Shown here one piece after another: positions 43,429 through 55,539 of a stretch of 64,000 nt of DNA (within the stretch, counting starts at the first letter, position 1; the number at the start of each line of letters is the position of its first letter). The position numbers and the translations under genes are program-made. The DNA is from Alloacidobacterium dinghuense (GTDB lineage: Bacteria > Acidobacteriota > Terriglobia > Terriglobales > Acidobacteriaceae): the NCBI RefSeq assembly GCF_014274465.1, contig NZ_CP060394.1, positions 5,828,001-5,892,000 of the forward strand. Reading direction: 5' to 3'. The notes below the pieces were generated by a model. That model worked only from the letters and a program-made list of their open reading frames with translations. It searched no databases and had not been told where the DNA came from.

Positions 43429-44135
43429 CGCGTAGCTTGAAGATCAGGTTTGTAACATTCATGGCCGCCCTGGCGCTGCTGGCCGGAGCCGCTCCGCGTG
43501 CCTTCAGCCAGGAGCAGCCGGCGCATGCCCCGAACGTTGACTCCCGGTATGAGCACATGGATGCGCCGGAGACCCATGCTCAGGAAGAGCAGTATCGGCA
43601 TTCGAAGTCGGTGCAGTTTATCGCCAAGGTAATGCATACGGACACGGAAACCGCGGCGAAGATTTTTGAAGATCTCAATTCGGCGATCATCTGGATTGGA
43701 GTCATCTGGCTTCTGGTGAAGGTGCTGCCCAAGGCTTTCCGTGCGCGGTCGGAGAAAATTCAGAAAGAACTTGTTGACGCCCACTCGGCGACCGAAGAGG
43801 CTAAGAGACGGCTGAGCGCGGTTGAAGCTCGACTGGCCCGGCTGGATTCCGAGATCGAGGCCATTCGCAAGCAGGCCGAACATGACAGCGCCGAGGACGA
43901 GAAGCGCATCAAGGCGTCGCTTGAAGAGGAGCGCAAGCGCATTGTCGAGTCTGCCGAACAGGAGATTGAGGCCTTCGGATCAGCGGCGCAACGGGAGCTG
44001 AAGCGATTTGCTGCCGAACTGGCGGTGGACCGGGCCTTGCAGCGGATTCATCTGGGCGCAGATGCTGATCGCATTCTGGTGCAGGAATTCACCGCTGATC
44101 TGGCCGGCACCCAGACGAAGGGGGGGCAGAACTGA
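43425..44135 (+). CDS. atpF: F-type ATP synthase F0 subunit b with N-terminal extension
   Basis: The 236 residues start at TTG 43425, in a TTGA overlap with the previous gene. The first about 28 residues look like a cleavable signal peptide (FMAALALLAGAAPRAFS). A charged stretch of about 50 residues follows, then the membrane helix (AIIWIGVIWLLVKVLP near 87-103), then the long stalk helix (SLEEERKRIVESAEQEIEAF). This is about 70 residues longer than E. coli b. Such extended b proteins occur in Acidobacteriota and some deltaproteobacteria. The extension would lie outside the cytoplasm. Confidence 0.88.
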   Translation: MTRSLKIRFVTFMAALALLAGAAPRAFSQEQPAHAPNVDSRYEHMDAPETHAQEEQYRHSKSVQFIAKVMHTDTETAAKIFEDLNSAIIWIGVIWLLVKVLPKAFRARSEKIQKELVDAHSATEEAKRRLSAVEARLARLDSEIEAIRKQAEHDSAEDEKRIKASLEEERKRIVESAEQEIEAFGSAAQRELKRFAAELAVDRALQRIHLGADADRILVQEFTADLAGTQTKGGQN

Positions 44136-44671
44136 TGGCCGCAATTGCCGGTCCTTATGCCCGCGCCTTTGCCGATGTTGTGTTTGAGGCTCATCTGAAC
44201 GCGCGCGACGTTCAGAAGCAGCTGGATGATTTTGTTGCGGCGTGGCGCGAGAGCGCCGATCTACGCGAGGTCTTTCTTGACCCCTCATTTCCGGCGGACC
44301 AGAAGGTTTCGATTCTGGACAAGCTGAACACGCGTCTGGGGTTGTCGGCGCAGGTGCGGAATTTTATCGCGGTGCTGATTCAGCACGATCGGTTGAATAT
44401 GCTCGATGAAGTTCTGACCGAATACCGCCGGGAAGTGAATCAGCGCCTGGGTATCTCTGAAGTGCACGTAACCAGTGCGCGTCTGCTAGAAGCAGATGAG
44501 CGGCGGGGTATTGAACAAAAGGTGGCGAAAATGACGGGCACCCAGGTGCAGGCCACCTTTCACGAAGATAAATCGCTGCTTGGAGGCGTGGTGGTCCGCG
44601 TGGACAGCACTGTCTATGACGGGTCCGTCAAGGGACGGCTGGACCGTCTGAAAGCGCAGCTTGCCAGCTAG
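44135..44671 (+). CDS. atpH: ATP synthase F1 subunit delta
   Basis: The 178 residues begin AIAGPYARAFADVVFE, typical of delta/OSCP. The C-terminal domain carries the VTSARLLEADERRGIEQKVA and EDKSLLGGVVVRVDSTVYDG motif. It links F1 to the peripheral stalk. The start overlaps the end of atpF by one base (TGATG), so it is coupled. Confidence 0.95.
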   Translation: MAAIAGPYARAFADVVFEAHLNARDVQKQLDDFVAAWRESADLREVFLDPSFPADQKVSILDKLNTRLGLSAQVRNFIAVLIQHDRLNMLDEVLTEYRREVNQRLGISEVHVTSARLLEADERRGIEQKVAKMTGTQVQATFHEDKSLLGGVVVRVDSTVYDGSVKGRLDRLKAQLAS

Positions 44672-44712
44672 GTTGCGAAGGTCTAAACAAGATTCCGTTG
44701 GGAAAGTGAAGT

Positions 44713-46371
44713 ATGGCTCAGATTAAAGCAGACGAAATTACGCAGCTCCTTAAAGAGCAGATTCAGAATTACGACTCGAAGATCCGCGTGGATGAGGTGG
44801 GCACGATCATTGCCCTGGGCGATGGTATTGCCCGCATTCACGGCCTCGACAAGGTCATGTATGGCGAGATGCTCGAGTTTCCCCACGATGTGGCCGGGCT
44901 CGCTATGAACCTGGAAGAGGAGCAGGTGGGCGCCATTCTGATGGGCGAATACACCAAGCTCAGCGAGGGCGACCAGGTAAAGCGCACCGGCAAGATTCTG
45001 AGTGTGCCTGTTGGCGAGGCCGTGGTTGGCCGCGTGGTCGACGCCCTGGGCCAGCCCATCGACGACAAGGGACCGATCCACTCATCCGAATTCCTGCCCG
45101 TGGAACGACTTGCTCCAGGTGTCGTCGACCGCCAGTCGGTGCGCGAGCCAATGATGACCGGTCTCAAGGCGGTCGACAGCATGATTCCAATTGGCCGCGG
45201 ACAGCGCGAACTGATCATTGGGGACCGCCAGACGGGAAAGACGGCGATTGCGCTCGACACGATCATCAATAACGCGAAGAACGACCTGATCTGCATCTAC
45301 TGCGCGATTGGGCAGAAGCGCTCCTCGGTCGCTTCGGTAGTGCAGACGCTGACCGAAAACGGCGCGATGGATTACACCGTCGTCGTTGCGGCGACCGCCT
45401 CTGAGCCTGCGCCGATGCTCTATCTTGCGCCCTATGCCGCCACGTCAATCGGTGAGTACTTCCGTGACAAGGGCAAGCATGCGCTGGTGATCTACGACGA
45501 TCTTTCCAAGCACGCCGTGGCGTACCGCGAAATTTCGCTGCTGCTGCGCCGTCCGCCGGGCCGCGAAGCGTATCCGGGTGACGTGTTCTATCTCCACTCG
45601 CGCATGCTGGAGCGCTCGTCTAAGCTGAGCAAGGAAAAGGGCGGAGGCTCGCTGACAGCTCTGCCGATTATTGAAACGCAGGCGGGTGACGTTTCGGCCT
45701 ACATTCCGACCAACGTGATTTCGATCACGGACGGGCAGATCTTCCTTGAAACCGATCTGTTCAACTCGGGCATCCGTCCGGCGGTCAACGTCGGGCTTTC
45801 GGTGTCGCGCGTCGGATTCTCGGCGGCCATGAAGGCGATCAAGCAGGTTGGCGCGACGCTGAAGCTTGACTTGGCACAGTATCGCGAACTCGCAGCGTTC
45901 TCACAGTTCGGCAGCGATCTGGACAAGGTTACGCAGAATCAGCTCAACCGCGGTCAGCGCCTTACTGAACTGCTGAAACAGCCGCAGTTCGAGCCGCTGA
46001 CGGCGGAGCATCAGGTCGCGATTCTGTTTGCCGGAACGCAGGGCCTGCTCGATGACGTCAAGGTGCAGGATATTCGGGCGTTTGAGGACGGATTCCATAA
46101 GTATCTGGATTCGACGCAGGCGGCGCTGCTTAAGGACATCGGCGAGAAGAAGTCGCTGGACGATGATTTGCGGAGCCGCCTGAAGGATGCGATTAACGAG
46201 TACAAGCAGAACTTCTTCGCGGAACACCAGGATTCCCAGGTTGCGGCAGCGGCAAAGAAGGAGCCCGATCAGGCGAAGTCATCGGATATGAAGAAGGAAT
46301 CGGGAAACTCAAAAGGCGCTTCTGCGAAACCATCATCGGAACAGGCGGAGCCTGTGGCGGCCAGGAAATAA
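44713..46371 (+). CDS. atpA: ATP synthase F1 subunit alpha
   Basis: The 552 residues carry the nucleotide-binding P-loop GDRQTGKTA near residue 170 and the alpha signature [13 protein letters not shown]. The catalytic core ends near residue 505. A further about 45 residues form a Lys/Ser/Glu/Ala-rich tail ([20 protein letters not shown]) that E. coli AtpA lacks. The tail is presumably disordered. Confidence 0.97.
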   Translation: MAQIKADEITQLLKEQIQNYDSKIRVDEVGTIIALGDGIARIHGLDKVMYGEMLEFPHDVAGLAMNLEEEQVGAILMGEYTKLSEGDQVKRTGKILSVPVGEAVVGRVVDALGQPIDDKGPIHSSEFLPVERLAPGVVDRQSVREPMMTGLKAVDSMIPIGRGQRELIIGDRQTGKTAIALDTIINNAKNDLICIYCAIGQKRSSVASVVQTLTENGAMDYTVVVAATASEPAPMLYLAPYAATSIGEYFRDKGKHALVIYDDLSKHAVAYREISLLLRRPPGREAYPGDVFYLHSRMLERSSKLSKEKGGGSLTALPIIETQAGDVSAYIPTNVISITDGQIFLETDLFNSGIRPAVNVGLSVSRVGFSAAMKAIKQVGATLKLDLAQYRELAAFSQFGSDLDKVTQNQLNRGQRLTELLKQPQFEPLTAEHQVAILFAGTQGLLDDVKVQDIRAFEDGFHKYLDSTQAALLKDIGEKKSLDDDLRSRLKDAINEYKQNFFAEHQDSQVAAAAKKEPDQAKSSDMKKESGNSKGASAKPSSEQAEPVAARK

Positions 46372-46386
46372 GCACAAGCAGGAAGA

Positions 46387-48938
<2,552 letters not shown>

Positions 48939-48941
48939 ACT

Positions 48942-49355
48942 ATGCCAGATCAACTGCAAGTACGGTTGGTGACTCCGGAGCGCATCCTTGTCGATTCGAC
49001 GGCAGATGCGGTTGAGTTGCCAGCGCCTAACGGATACATTGAGGTGCTCTTCGGGCACACGCCGTTGCTCTCTGAACTCGGTGCTGGCGAGGTGCGACTG
49101 CACGGCGGTCATGCAGGTGAGCAACGATACAACGTGAATTGGGGATTCGTTGAGGTGCTTCCCGAGCGTGTAACGATTCTCGCCGAGAGCGCGTTGAAGC
49201 CGGAAGAGATCGATACCGGGCGGGCCCAAGAGCAGCTCGAACGCGGTCAGAAATTATGGAGCGAAGCGGGCGAGGATGCCGAGAAGTATGATGAGGCGAA
49301 TCACGTGATTGCCGAGGCGGAATCGAAACTGGCGAGTGCCGCGTCGAAATCGTAA
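48942..49355 (+). CDS. atpC: ATP synthase F1 subunit epsilon
   Basis: The 137 residues have the epsilon beta-sandwich (LQVRLVTPERILVDSTADAV, GYIEVLFGHTPLLSELGAGE) followed by a helical C-terminal domain (ALKPEEIDTGRAQEQLER). It is the last gene of the cluster and ends 18 bp before a terminator. Confidence 0.95.
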   Translation: MPDQLQVRLVTPERILVDSTADAVELPAPNGYIEVLFGHTPLLSELGAGEVRLHGGHAGEQRYNVNWGFVEVLPERVTILAESALKPEEIDTGRAQEQLERGQKLWSEAGEDAEKYDEANHVIAEAESKLASAASKS

Positions 49356-49372
49356 CCCGCGTTTACCATTAC

Positions 49373-49403
49373 AAGGCTGGCCATTGCGCCGGCCTTTATT
49401 TTT
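49373..49403 (+). terminator. Rho-independent terminator after atpC
   Basis: Stem AAGGCTGGC / GCCGGCCTT (one G-T pair), loop CATTGC, followed by TATTTTT. It closes the ATP synthase unit. Confidence 0.85.
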
Positions 49404-49497
49404 GCGGCGAACCGAACCGGATGCGAAGTGTTGCCAGAGCCGTGTATTGTGTTGGATTACATTGTGAAGCAAATTCGTAGGGGCCGGGGACCGCAGC

Positions 49498-50232
49498 ATG
49501 CCTCAAGAACAGATGCTTATGGAAGCTGCAGCGCTGACGGATGTTGGACGTATTCGTTCCGGAAATGAAGATAGTTATGGGCTTTGCTACGAGGCCGGCT
49601 TTTTTGTAGTGTGCGATGGCATGGGCGGGGCCGCCGCGGGAGAAGTGGCGAGCCAGGTGACGGTGGCGGCCGTAATGGAGAAAGTCTGCGCTGAAACAGT
49701 CAGCGATCCGCGGCAGGCGCTCGAGACTGCGATTGCAGAATCCAACCGTCAGGTCTTTTCGCGTGCCGAACGCGAGTCCTCCTTGCATGGAATGGGCACG
49801 ACCCTTGTGGCGCTACTGGTGCGCGAGGGCTGTGTGTGGATTGCCCACGTTGGAGACAGCCGTTGTTATCGGCTTCGCGCGGGCGCGTTGGAGCGTATGA
49901 CGCAGGATCATTCCCTTGTCGATGAGCAGATACGCCTGGGACAGATGACGCCTGAGGAGGCGGAAGTGTCACCGTTTCGCAACGTGATTACGCGGGCGAT
50001 CGGGACGCGTGAGCACGTGACGCCGGATATTCAGGAAGTGGCCACCGAGCATGGTGATCTCTTTCTGCTGTGTTCGGACGGATTGACGAAAGAAGTTCCC
50101 GAACCGCGAATGGCCGAACTTCTTTGTGGAGATATTTCCGACTTGCAGGCGCTGTGCCAGGCGCTGATTCAAGATGCGAATGACTCGGGTGGAAGCGACA
50201 ACATCACTGCGATTCTAGTGAGGATTTCTTAG
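49498..50232 (+). CDS. PP2C-family serine/threonine phosphatase
   Basis: The 244 residues are one PP2C domain of Stp1/PrpC type: GRIRSGNEDSYGL, FFVVCDGMGGAAAGEVAS, WIAHVGDSRCYRLR, and the final GGSDNITAILV, with all metal-binding Asp residues. It would reverse Ser/Thr kinase phosphorylation in the cytoplasm. No kinase gene is adjacent. It is monocistronic behind the atp terminator. Confidence 0.93.
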   Translation: MPQEQMLMEAAALTDVGRIRSGNEDSYGLCYEAGFFVVCDGMGGAAAGEVASQVTVAAVMEKVCAETVSDPRQALETAIAESNRQVFSRAERESSLHGMGTTLVALLVREGCVWIAHVGDSRCYRLRAGALERMTQDHSLVDEQIRLGQMTPEEAEVSPFRNVITRAIGTREHVTPDIQEVATEHGDLFLLCSDGLTKEVPEPRMAELLCGDISDLQALCQALIQDANDSGGSDNITAILVRIS

Positions 50233-50309
50233 TCAGCTAACCGCAGTCATTCCGGAGCGGCGAGTGAATTGCCTTTCACTGATACACTCAATTGTTTTGA
50301 GGTGAACGG

Positions 50310-51164
50310 ATGAGTGAGATCAAGGTGGTCGGCGTGCTTGGCGCGGGAACCATGGGGAACGGCATTGCGCACGTGTTTGCGCGCGGCGGATTTGATGTGC
50401 GGTTGTGTGAGGTGGAACAGCGACTTCTCGATCGCGGCATTGAGACCATCCGGAAGAATCTTGATCGCGAAGCGGCTAAAGGAAAGATCACGGCAGATGA
50501 AGTTGCTGCTTCGTTAAAGAGGATTCAGGGGACCCTTGATCGGCAGTCGCTCGCGGCTTGCGATTTTGTTGTTGAGGCTGCCACTGAGAAGTTTGAAATC
50601 AAGAGCCAGCTTTTTGCGGAACTGGATTCGATTCTGCCCAAGGACGTCATCCTGGCGTCAAACACATCATCAATTTCTATCACCAAGCTCGCCGCACAGA
50701 CCGAGCGGCCAGAGCAGATTATCGGCATGCACTTTTTCAATCCGGTGCCGGTGATGAAGTTGGTCGAAGTGATTCGCGGCCTCCAGACTTCTCAGGCGAC
50801 CTATGACACGGTGAAGGCGCTGGCCGAAAAGCTTGACAAGACTCCCGTCGAGGTCAACGATGCCCCCGGCTTTGTTTCAAATCGTGTGCTGATGCCGCTG
50901 CTCAACGAGGCAATGTATGCGGTGATGGAGGGCGTCGCTACGCCGGAGGCCGTGGATGAGGTCTTCAAGCTGGGGATGGCGCATCCCATGGGACCGCTGA
51001 CGTTGGCGGATTTTATCGGGCTCGATGTCTGTCTCGACATCATGCGCGTGTTACACGACGGGCTCGGCGATCCGAAATACAGGCCGTGCCCGCTCCTGAT
51101 TCGCATGGTGGACGCGGGTTGGCTGGGGCGCAAGAGCGGCCGCGGCTTCTATCAGTACGAGTAA
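50310..51164 (+). CDS. 3-hydroxybutyryl-CoA dehydrogenase
   Basis: The 284 residues start with the NAD motif [14 protein letters not shown] at residue 7. The catalytic His/Glu region is in [13 protein letters not shown] and [15 protein letters not shown]. The C-terminal domain is [20 protein letters not shown], ending in [12 protein letters not shown]. It oxidises or reduces the 3-hydroxyacyl-CoA carbonyl in butyrate-type or beta-oxidation metabolism. No thiolase or crotonase gene is nearby, so direction is open. Confidence 0.93.
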   Translation: MSEIKVVGVLGAGTMGNGIAHVFARGGFDVRLCEVEQRLLDRGIETIRKNLDREAAKGKITADEVAASLKRIQGTLDRQSLAACDFVVEAATEKFEIKSQLFAELDSILPKDVILASNTSSISITKLAAQTERPEQIIGMHFFNPVPVMKLVEVIRGLQTSQATYDTVKALAEKLDKTPVEVNDAPGFVSNRVLMPLLNEAMYAVMEGVATPEAVDEVFKLGMAHPMGPLTLADFIGLDVCLDIMRVLHDGLGDPKYRPCPLLIRMVDAGWLGRKSGRGFYQYE

Positions 51165-51167
51165 TCC

Positions 51168-51578
51168 CTAGGTGCCATAGCCACGGTGTTCCAGCGAGCG
51201 GAGTTTTTCGCTGGTCGGCCACGAGATGGTGAGCAAAAACGCTGACCCCTCGAGCGATTCGATATCATGCTTGATGGACGGGGCAAGCGTGAAGAGGCCG
51301 GCGGTGTTCAACTGGCGCGCCTGTCCTTGCACGTTGACGCGGATGGCGCCCTTGAGCACGTGAATGGAAATGGTGCCGTCAGTGTGATGTTCTTTCATGC
51401 GGGCGCCGCGTTCCATAGTGATGAGAACGGTGCGGAAGTCGGCTCGCTTGTCGAGTGTTTTCGCGTAGAGGCCCGATTGCCAGGGCTTTTTCTTTTCCGA
51501 ATCGGCAATCTCGCTCAATAAATCGAACTGCGCGGAGTCGCCCGGCGCGGTGGTCTCTTTGATCGTGTCTGTTGTCAT
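51168..51578 (-). CDS. Cupin-domain protein
   Basis: From the ATG at 51576-51578, with AAGGAGA upstream, the protein has 136 residues. Residues 55-130 form a single cupin (ITMERGARMKEHHTDGTISI, then HVLKGAIRV, then LFTLAPSIKHDIES), with two or three His that could bind a metal. No enzyme family can be named. It is divergent from the kinase-like gene, 87 bp apart. Confidence 0.8.
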   Translation of the reverse strand: MTTDTIKETTAPGDSAQFDLLSEIADSEKKKPWQSGLYAKTLDKRADFRTVLITMERGARMKEHHTDGTISIHVLKGAIRVNVQGQARQLNTAGLFTLAPSIKHDIESLEGSAFLLTISWPTSEKLRSLEHRGYGT

Positions 51579-51665
51579 ACAGCGAGTCTCCTTCCTTGCG
51601 AATTGGCGCAGCCAGAGTAGCGCATTTCTTCGTTGGTTGCGAGGCCCTGACCAAACACAAGTACG

Positions 51666-52556
51666 ATGAAAACAATGGATGCGTTGAGCACGCGTGCTGT
51701 TGCCGCTGCGACGACCGTTGCGCGGAAACTCGGACTCAGGTGTAACGACGAACCAGAGCTGCTCGCCGACGGCAGCAATGTTCTGGTGCATTTGCGGCCT
51801 TCGCCCGTAGTTGCGCGGGTGGCCACGACTACGGGGCTGGTTCGTAAACCGGCACAGGATTGGTTGGCGCTTGATCTAGATCTTGCCGGTTTCCTTGCTG
51901 GCCGGAATTTTCCCGTGGTCGCGCCAAGCACTGAGGTCCCTTCAGGGCCGCATATCTCGGACGATCTCGCGCTTACCTTCTGGGAATATGTCGAACATGA
52001 TCGCGGCTATGTGTCAAATGCGCTGGAAACGGGTGCGTTCTTGCGGGAACTACATGCAGAATTGCGCGGTTTTCGCGGCAATCTGAGGCATTTAAGCCCG
52101 TTCACCGAGATTCCGCAGTGGCTTGATGAAGTAGAAGAGTGGGGGGCGGTCGCAGCAGCCGATCTGGCGATGCTGCGACGGGGATATGCAGCGATTTTGG
52201 TACGGATTGACGCCTTGGCGTTGCCAGAGCAAGCGCTGCACGGCGATGCTCACAAGAAAAACGTGCTCAAGACAAGCCGAGGATTGGTGTGGACAGATTT
52301 TGAAGATGCGTGCCGTGGACCAATTGCATGGGACGTGGCGTGCTTTGTTCGCACTTCGGGTGAAGAGAGAAAGAATGCGCTGGCGAGCTACGACGTGGTG
52401 ATTGAGCCGGAACATCTGGAGCCGTTCTTTGAAGCCCGTGACCTTCAGGGGGCGGTATGGGGCGCGATTCTTTCGACGCGATTTGCTGACCGGCGGGCGC
52501 GGGCAGAGGAGTGGATGGCCGTTTGTCGAGAGCGGTACGCATCGACTTCTGATTGA
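51666..52556 (+). CDS. Aminoglycoside-phosphotransferase (APH) family kinase-like protein
   Basis: The 296 residues carry a kinase-like core: LHGDAHKKNVLK supplies the catalytic Asp and Asn, and WTDFEDACRGPIAWDVA supplies the metal-binding Asp, as in APH and choline/homoserine kinases. The N-terminal lobe is less typical. Substrate is unknown; it need not be an antibiotic. The truncated membrane gene starts 6 bp after its stop. Confidence 0.78.
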   Translation: MKTMDALSTRAVAAATTVARKLGLRCNDEPELLADGSNVLVHLRPSPVVARVATTTGLVRKPAQDWLALDLDLAGFLAGRNFPVVAPSTEVPSGPHISDDLALTFWEYVEHDRGYVSNALETGAFLRELHAELRGFRGNLRHLSPFTEIPQWLDEVEEWGAVAAADLAMLRRGYAAILVRIDALALPEQALHGDAHKKNVLKTSRGLVWTDFEDACRGPIAWDVACFVRTSGEERKNALASYDVVIEPEHLEPFFEARDLQGAVWGAILSTRFADRRARAEEWMAVCRERYASTSD

Positions 52557-52562
52557 GGTTGG

Positions 52563-52946
52563 ATGCCAATGAATGCGCTCACGAAGCATCGTCCGCGCCT
52601 CATCAGTATTGATGCGCTTCGCGGACTCGTGATGGTGGTGATGGCTCTTGATCATGTCCGTGATTTTGTTCATAGCAGCGCGAGGTCGTTCTCGCCGACA
52701 GATCTGACGAGGACTATTCCTGTGTTGTTCCTTACGCGCTGGATTACGCGGTCGGCGTTCTCATCCATTTTCAATCCGCTGCCTTCGATGGGTGGGCCAG
52801 CGCAACTCTTCCCGGCAAACTTCGGGTACAGTTTGTGGGTGGTCTATCTGGCCTGGGACTTCGTAGTCGTGTTGTTGTATCCGCTGTGCCTGTGGTTTGC
52901 CGGAGTCAAGGAGACACGGCATGACTGGCGGCTGAGCTATCTCTAG
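52563..52946 (+). pseudogene. DUF1624/HGSNAT-like membrane acyltransferase, internally deleted
   Basis: The ORF reads as a short protein of 127 residues, but its two halves come from the ends of a much longer family. Residues 1-61 match the family start ([28 protein letters not shown]). Residues about 68-127 match the family end ([37 protein letters not shown]). The helices between, roughly 250 residues, are gone, with the reading frame kept at about 52746-52770. The catalytic middle is missing, so I treat it as a decayed gene. Confidence 0.75.
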
Positions 52947-53054
52947 CTTTGGCGGGTGGATTTACTCCCCAGTTTGGACGCGGTGTAGTCAAGGCAGGTT
53001 CCTGCGTTAGTTTCTGACGCGTCTTCCACACGCGGTGGGCGTATCCTGAAGGGT

Positions 53055-54038
53055 ATGGTTCGAATGACGGTGCTGGCCAGCGGGTCGAAGGGCAACAGCA
53101 CCGTTGTCTCCAACACGCGCACGCGGATTCTGGTAGATGCGGGCATGTCCTGCCGCGAGATTTTCAAGCGCATGCGCTCGGTGGGCGAAGATCCGGAGAC
53201 GCTGGACGCGATTCTCATCACGCACGAGCATCAAGACCATGTGCAGGGCTTGCAGGTGACGGCGCGCAAGCTGGGGATTCCTGTTTATTTCACAGAGGCG
53301 ACACATCGAGCGTGGATGCGCTGGATGACTCCACGCAAGCGTCTGACTTATGCCGAATGGCTGGCACAGCGGCAGCAGGAGGCAGCGCAGAAGAAAGCAG
53401 AAGCGGAGAAGAGCGGGTCAGAACCGGATGCTGAAGCGGAGGACCCCTTTTATCGCGAGGCAGAGTTGGCCGAATGTGCTGCAGAGGAAGAAGAGGAACG
53501 AAAGGCCGACGACAAGGTCGAGGGTGATCCCTGTGCTTTGCCAGGGGTGGAATATTTTCGGGCTGGTACCCACTTTTCAATTGGCGATATCGCGATCAGC
53601 GCCTTTACGATTCCGCATGATGCTGTGGATCCAGTGGGATTTGTCTTCCAGACTGAGAGCATTCGCATTGGGCTGGCCACCGATCTTGGGTACATGCCTC
53701 CGAACGTCAGTCTGCAGCTTCGCGGATGCGATGTGCTCATGCTGGAGTCGAATCATGATTTAGAGATGCTGCGGGATGGACCGTATCCCTGGTCGGTGAA
53801 GCAGCGGGTCATGTCGCGTGTGGGGCATCTGTCGAATGATGCCGCCGCAAAATTTCTTGAGACGCATTATGACGGACAAGCGTCTTATGTTGTTCTGGCG
53901 CATCTATCAGAGAGCAATAACCTGCCCGAACTAGCCCGGGTGGCTGCAGAGTATGCTTTGCGCGACCGTATGAGCTTGTTGGGAAACAGGTTAGTGCTGG
54001 CGGAACAACGAACGGCAACAGAGTCTATTGTGTTGTAA
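53055..54038 (+). CDS. WalJ/YycJ-like metallo-beta-lactamase fold hydrolase with insertion
   Basis: The 327 residues show the MBL zinc motif THEHQDHVQG at residue 56, GLATDLGYMP with the bridging Asp, LESNHDLEML, and VVLAHLSESNN. This is the WalJ/YycJ group. Residues about 100-170 are an inserted, highly charged stretch (AEAEKSGSEPDAEAEDPF, AAEEEEERKADDKVEGD) not present in most relatives. Members are linked to cell-wall and DNA-repair coordination in Firmicutes, but here function is open. Confidence 0.85.
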   Translation: MVRMTVLASGSKGNSTVVSNTRTRILVDAGMSCREIFKRMRSVGEDPETLDAILITHEHQDHVQGLQVTARKLGIPVYFTEATHRAWMRWMTPRKRLTYAEWLAQRQQEAAQKKAEAEKSGSEPDAEAEDPFYREAELAECAAEEEEERKADDKVEGDPCALPGVEYFRAGTHFSIGDIAISAFTIPHDAVDPVGFVFQTESIRIGLATDLGYMPPNVSLQLRGCDVLMLESNHDLEMLRDGPYPWSVKQRVMSRVGHLSNDAAAKFLETHYDGQASYVVLAHLSESNNLPELARVAAEYALRDRMSLLGNRLVLAEQRTATESIVL

Positions 54039-54163
54039 CGAGACTCGTTTATACTTTAGTAAGATTCCCTGGCCGCTCCGGGATGCAGTCACTTCGGGCC
54101 GAATGGGCCCGCTTAGGAAGACTGTTACCTAAGCTAGAACGTTAGGGCGGAGAACGGATTCAC

Positions 54164-54604
54164 ATGACCCCTTGTACCGATCAAGTCATCGGAGACATAC
54201 TCTCAAGTTGGAGATATGACATTTCCGGAATTTCCCCGGAGATGCGCGTCGATTACGAACAACATTTTGTGGAATGCCAGCACTGCCACTCGCGCCAGCG
54301 TCTGCATCGTACTGTCGATGTCACGCTGATTGGGCTGGCCACGATCTCAATGCTGGCCTTTCTGCTCGCATTGTCGGTGATTCACCGCGTAGAGCCACTG
54401 CGCAACTGGGCGGTGATGAACCTGCATCTGCACCAGATCGACGTAGTGCTTACGCTGCAGGCTGCTGCTGTCGTGGGACTACTGATATCGGCGCTGGCGT
54501 GGGTTCTTGTCGCCATTGCGACCCCTGCTCCGGTGTATATTACCGGGGTAGCGATGGCGCAGGCGCGCGAATTGCAGAATCGTTTGCCCAGAAAAGCTGC
54601 CTGA
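54164..54604 (+). CDS. Small zinc-finger-like membrane protein
   Basis: The 146 residues contain an N-terminal HFVECQHCHSRQR motif near residue 36, resembling the zinc-binding part of anti-sigma factors. Two membrane helices follow at about 52-72 and 90-118. No sigma-factor gene is adjacent. Function is unknown; an anti-sigma-like or sensory role is only suggested. A terminator follows directly. Confidence 0.65.
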   Translation: MTPCTDQVIGDILSSWRYDISGISPEMRVDYEQHFVECQHCHSRQRLHRTVDVTLIGLATISMLAFLLALSVIHRVEPLRNWAVMNLHLHQIDVVLTLQAAAVVGLLISALAWVLVAIATPAPVYITGVAMAQARELQNRLPRKAA

Positions 54605-54624
54605 TTTTTCGGATCGGTATGAGT

Positions 54625-54653
54625 AAGCCCTCGCATCGGCGAGGGCTTTTGTC
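54625..54653 (+). terminator. Rho-independent terminator
   Basis: Perfect stem AAGCCCTCGC / GCGAGGGCTT with loop ATCG, then TTGTCTTT. It separates the zinc-finger-like gene from the minus-strand genes. Confidence 0.85.
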
Positions 54654-54667
54654 TTTGGGGAGGGTAC

Positions 54668-54859
54668 TTAAATGGCGCGGATCATACGAGCGGGCAGGAA
54701 GATGATTGCGGCTACCAGTTCGAGTACGCCATGCACGGCGATTCCGACAATCCTGAAGGGTAACAGCAGCAGCCAGACGATCGGATAGACGATGAGAGCA
54801 AGCAGCGCCAGGGGCCAGCAAAAGAAGAAGAGAATACACCAGAGAAGAAATTTGATCAT
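54668..54859 (-). CDS. Small hydrophobic membrane protein (63 aa)
   Basis: The frame starts at the ATG at 54857-54859, behind AAAGGAG about 10 bp upstream, and ends at 54668. The product is almost wholly hydrophobic (IKFLLWCILFFFCWPLALLA) with two helices. The dedicated ribosome site supports it being real. It lies inside a longer open frame that is otherwise a shadow. Function unknown. Confidence 0.6.
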   Translation of the reverse strand: MIKFLLWCILFFFCWPLALLALIVYPIVWLLLLPFRIVGIAVHGVLELVAAIIFLPARMIRAI

Positions 54860-54921
54860 GGGCGATACACTCCTTTCGCTCTGCAAAAAGAATACGCGGC
54901 CACTGACAAAAAGTTCCGCGA

Positions 54922-55539
54922 TCAACGCGTTGCAGTATCCGTGACGACGCGCGGCCGGATCACCTTGAGTGGATTGCCCATGCAGACCATCATCGGCGGA
55001 ACGTCCTTGAATGTGACACTGCACGAGCCGACCACCGCGCCGCGCCCAACGGTAACTCCGGGGCCAATGAAGCAGTGAGCGGCAATCCAGACTTCGTCTT
55101 CGACGGTGATCTGCTTTGCGAAGATATCGAAGGACGGTTTGGTGTAGTCGTGTGAAGCGGCGGCGAGATAAGAGTGCTGCGAGATGACTGTGTCGTTGCC
55201 GATGACGATAGGTCCGAGCGTGTAGAGCGTGACGTGATCGCCGATCCAGCAATCCTCGCCGATGGTGAGCTTCCAGGGATAGGTCACCGAGACGCTGGGA
55301 CGAAACATCACATTCTTACCAATCTTTGCGCCGAAGAGCTTCAGCAGAAAGCGTCTCCAGCCATATAGAACTTGCGGCGAGGTGTGAAAGAGCAGCGATT
55401 GCACTAGCCACCAGGTCTGCACGAACCATGCCGGGCGACCGCGGAAGTTGGGCGGCAGGTGGTGTGCGGAGAGGTCCTGCACCGGACCGGTGATTGCGAT
55501 CCGGTCATTTGGCTCGAATGACCTGGAAGGAGCGGTCAT
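54922..55539 (-). CDS. WcaF-like hexapeptide acetyltransferase
   Basis: The 205 residues from the ATG at 55537-55539 contain hexapeptide repeats of a left-handed beta helix (GAKIGKNVMFRPSVSV, GEDCWIGDHVTLYTLGPIV, EVWIAAHCFIGPGVTVGRGA). The family acetylates sugars in exopolysaccharide synthesis, as WcaF does for colanic acid. It overlaps pyrD by 4 bp but shows no functional link to it. There is no EPS cluster in the window. Confidence 0.87.
   Translation of the reverse strand: MTAPSRSFEPNDRIAITGPVQDLSAHHLPPNFRGRPAWFVQTWWLVQSLLFHTSPQVLYGWRRFLLKLFGAKIGKNVMFRPSVSVTYPWKLTIGEDCWIGDHVTLYTLGPIVIGNDTVISQHSYLAAASHDYTKPSFDIFAKQITVEDEVWIAAHCFIGPGVTVGRGAVVGSCSVTFKDVPPMMVCMGNPLKVIRPRVVTDTATR

Noticed and set aside
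51666-52556. Aminoglycoside resistance gene
   Set aside because: Only the general kinase fold and catalytic motifs are shared; nothing indicates an antibiotic substrate.
54040-54160. Possible tRNA or structured RNA before the zinc-finger-like gene
   Set aside because: Some GC-rich pairing exists, but no cloverleaf, T-loop or CCA-proximal pattern can be formed.
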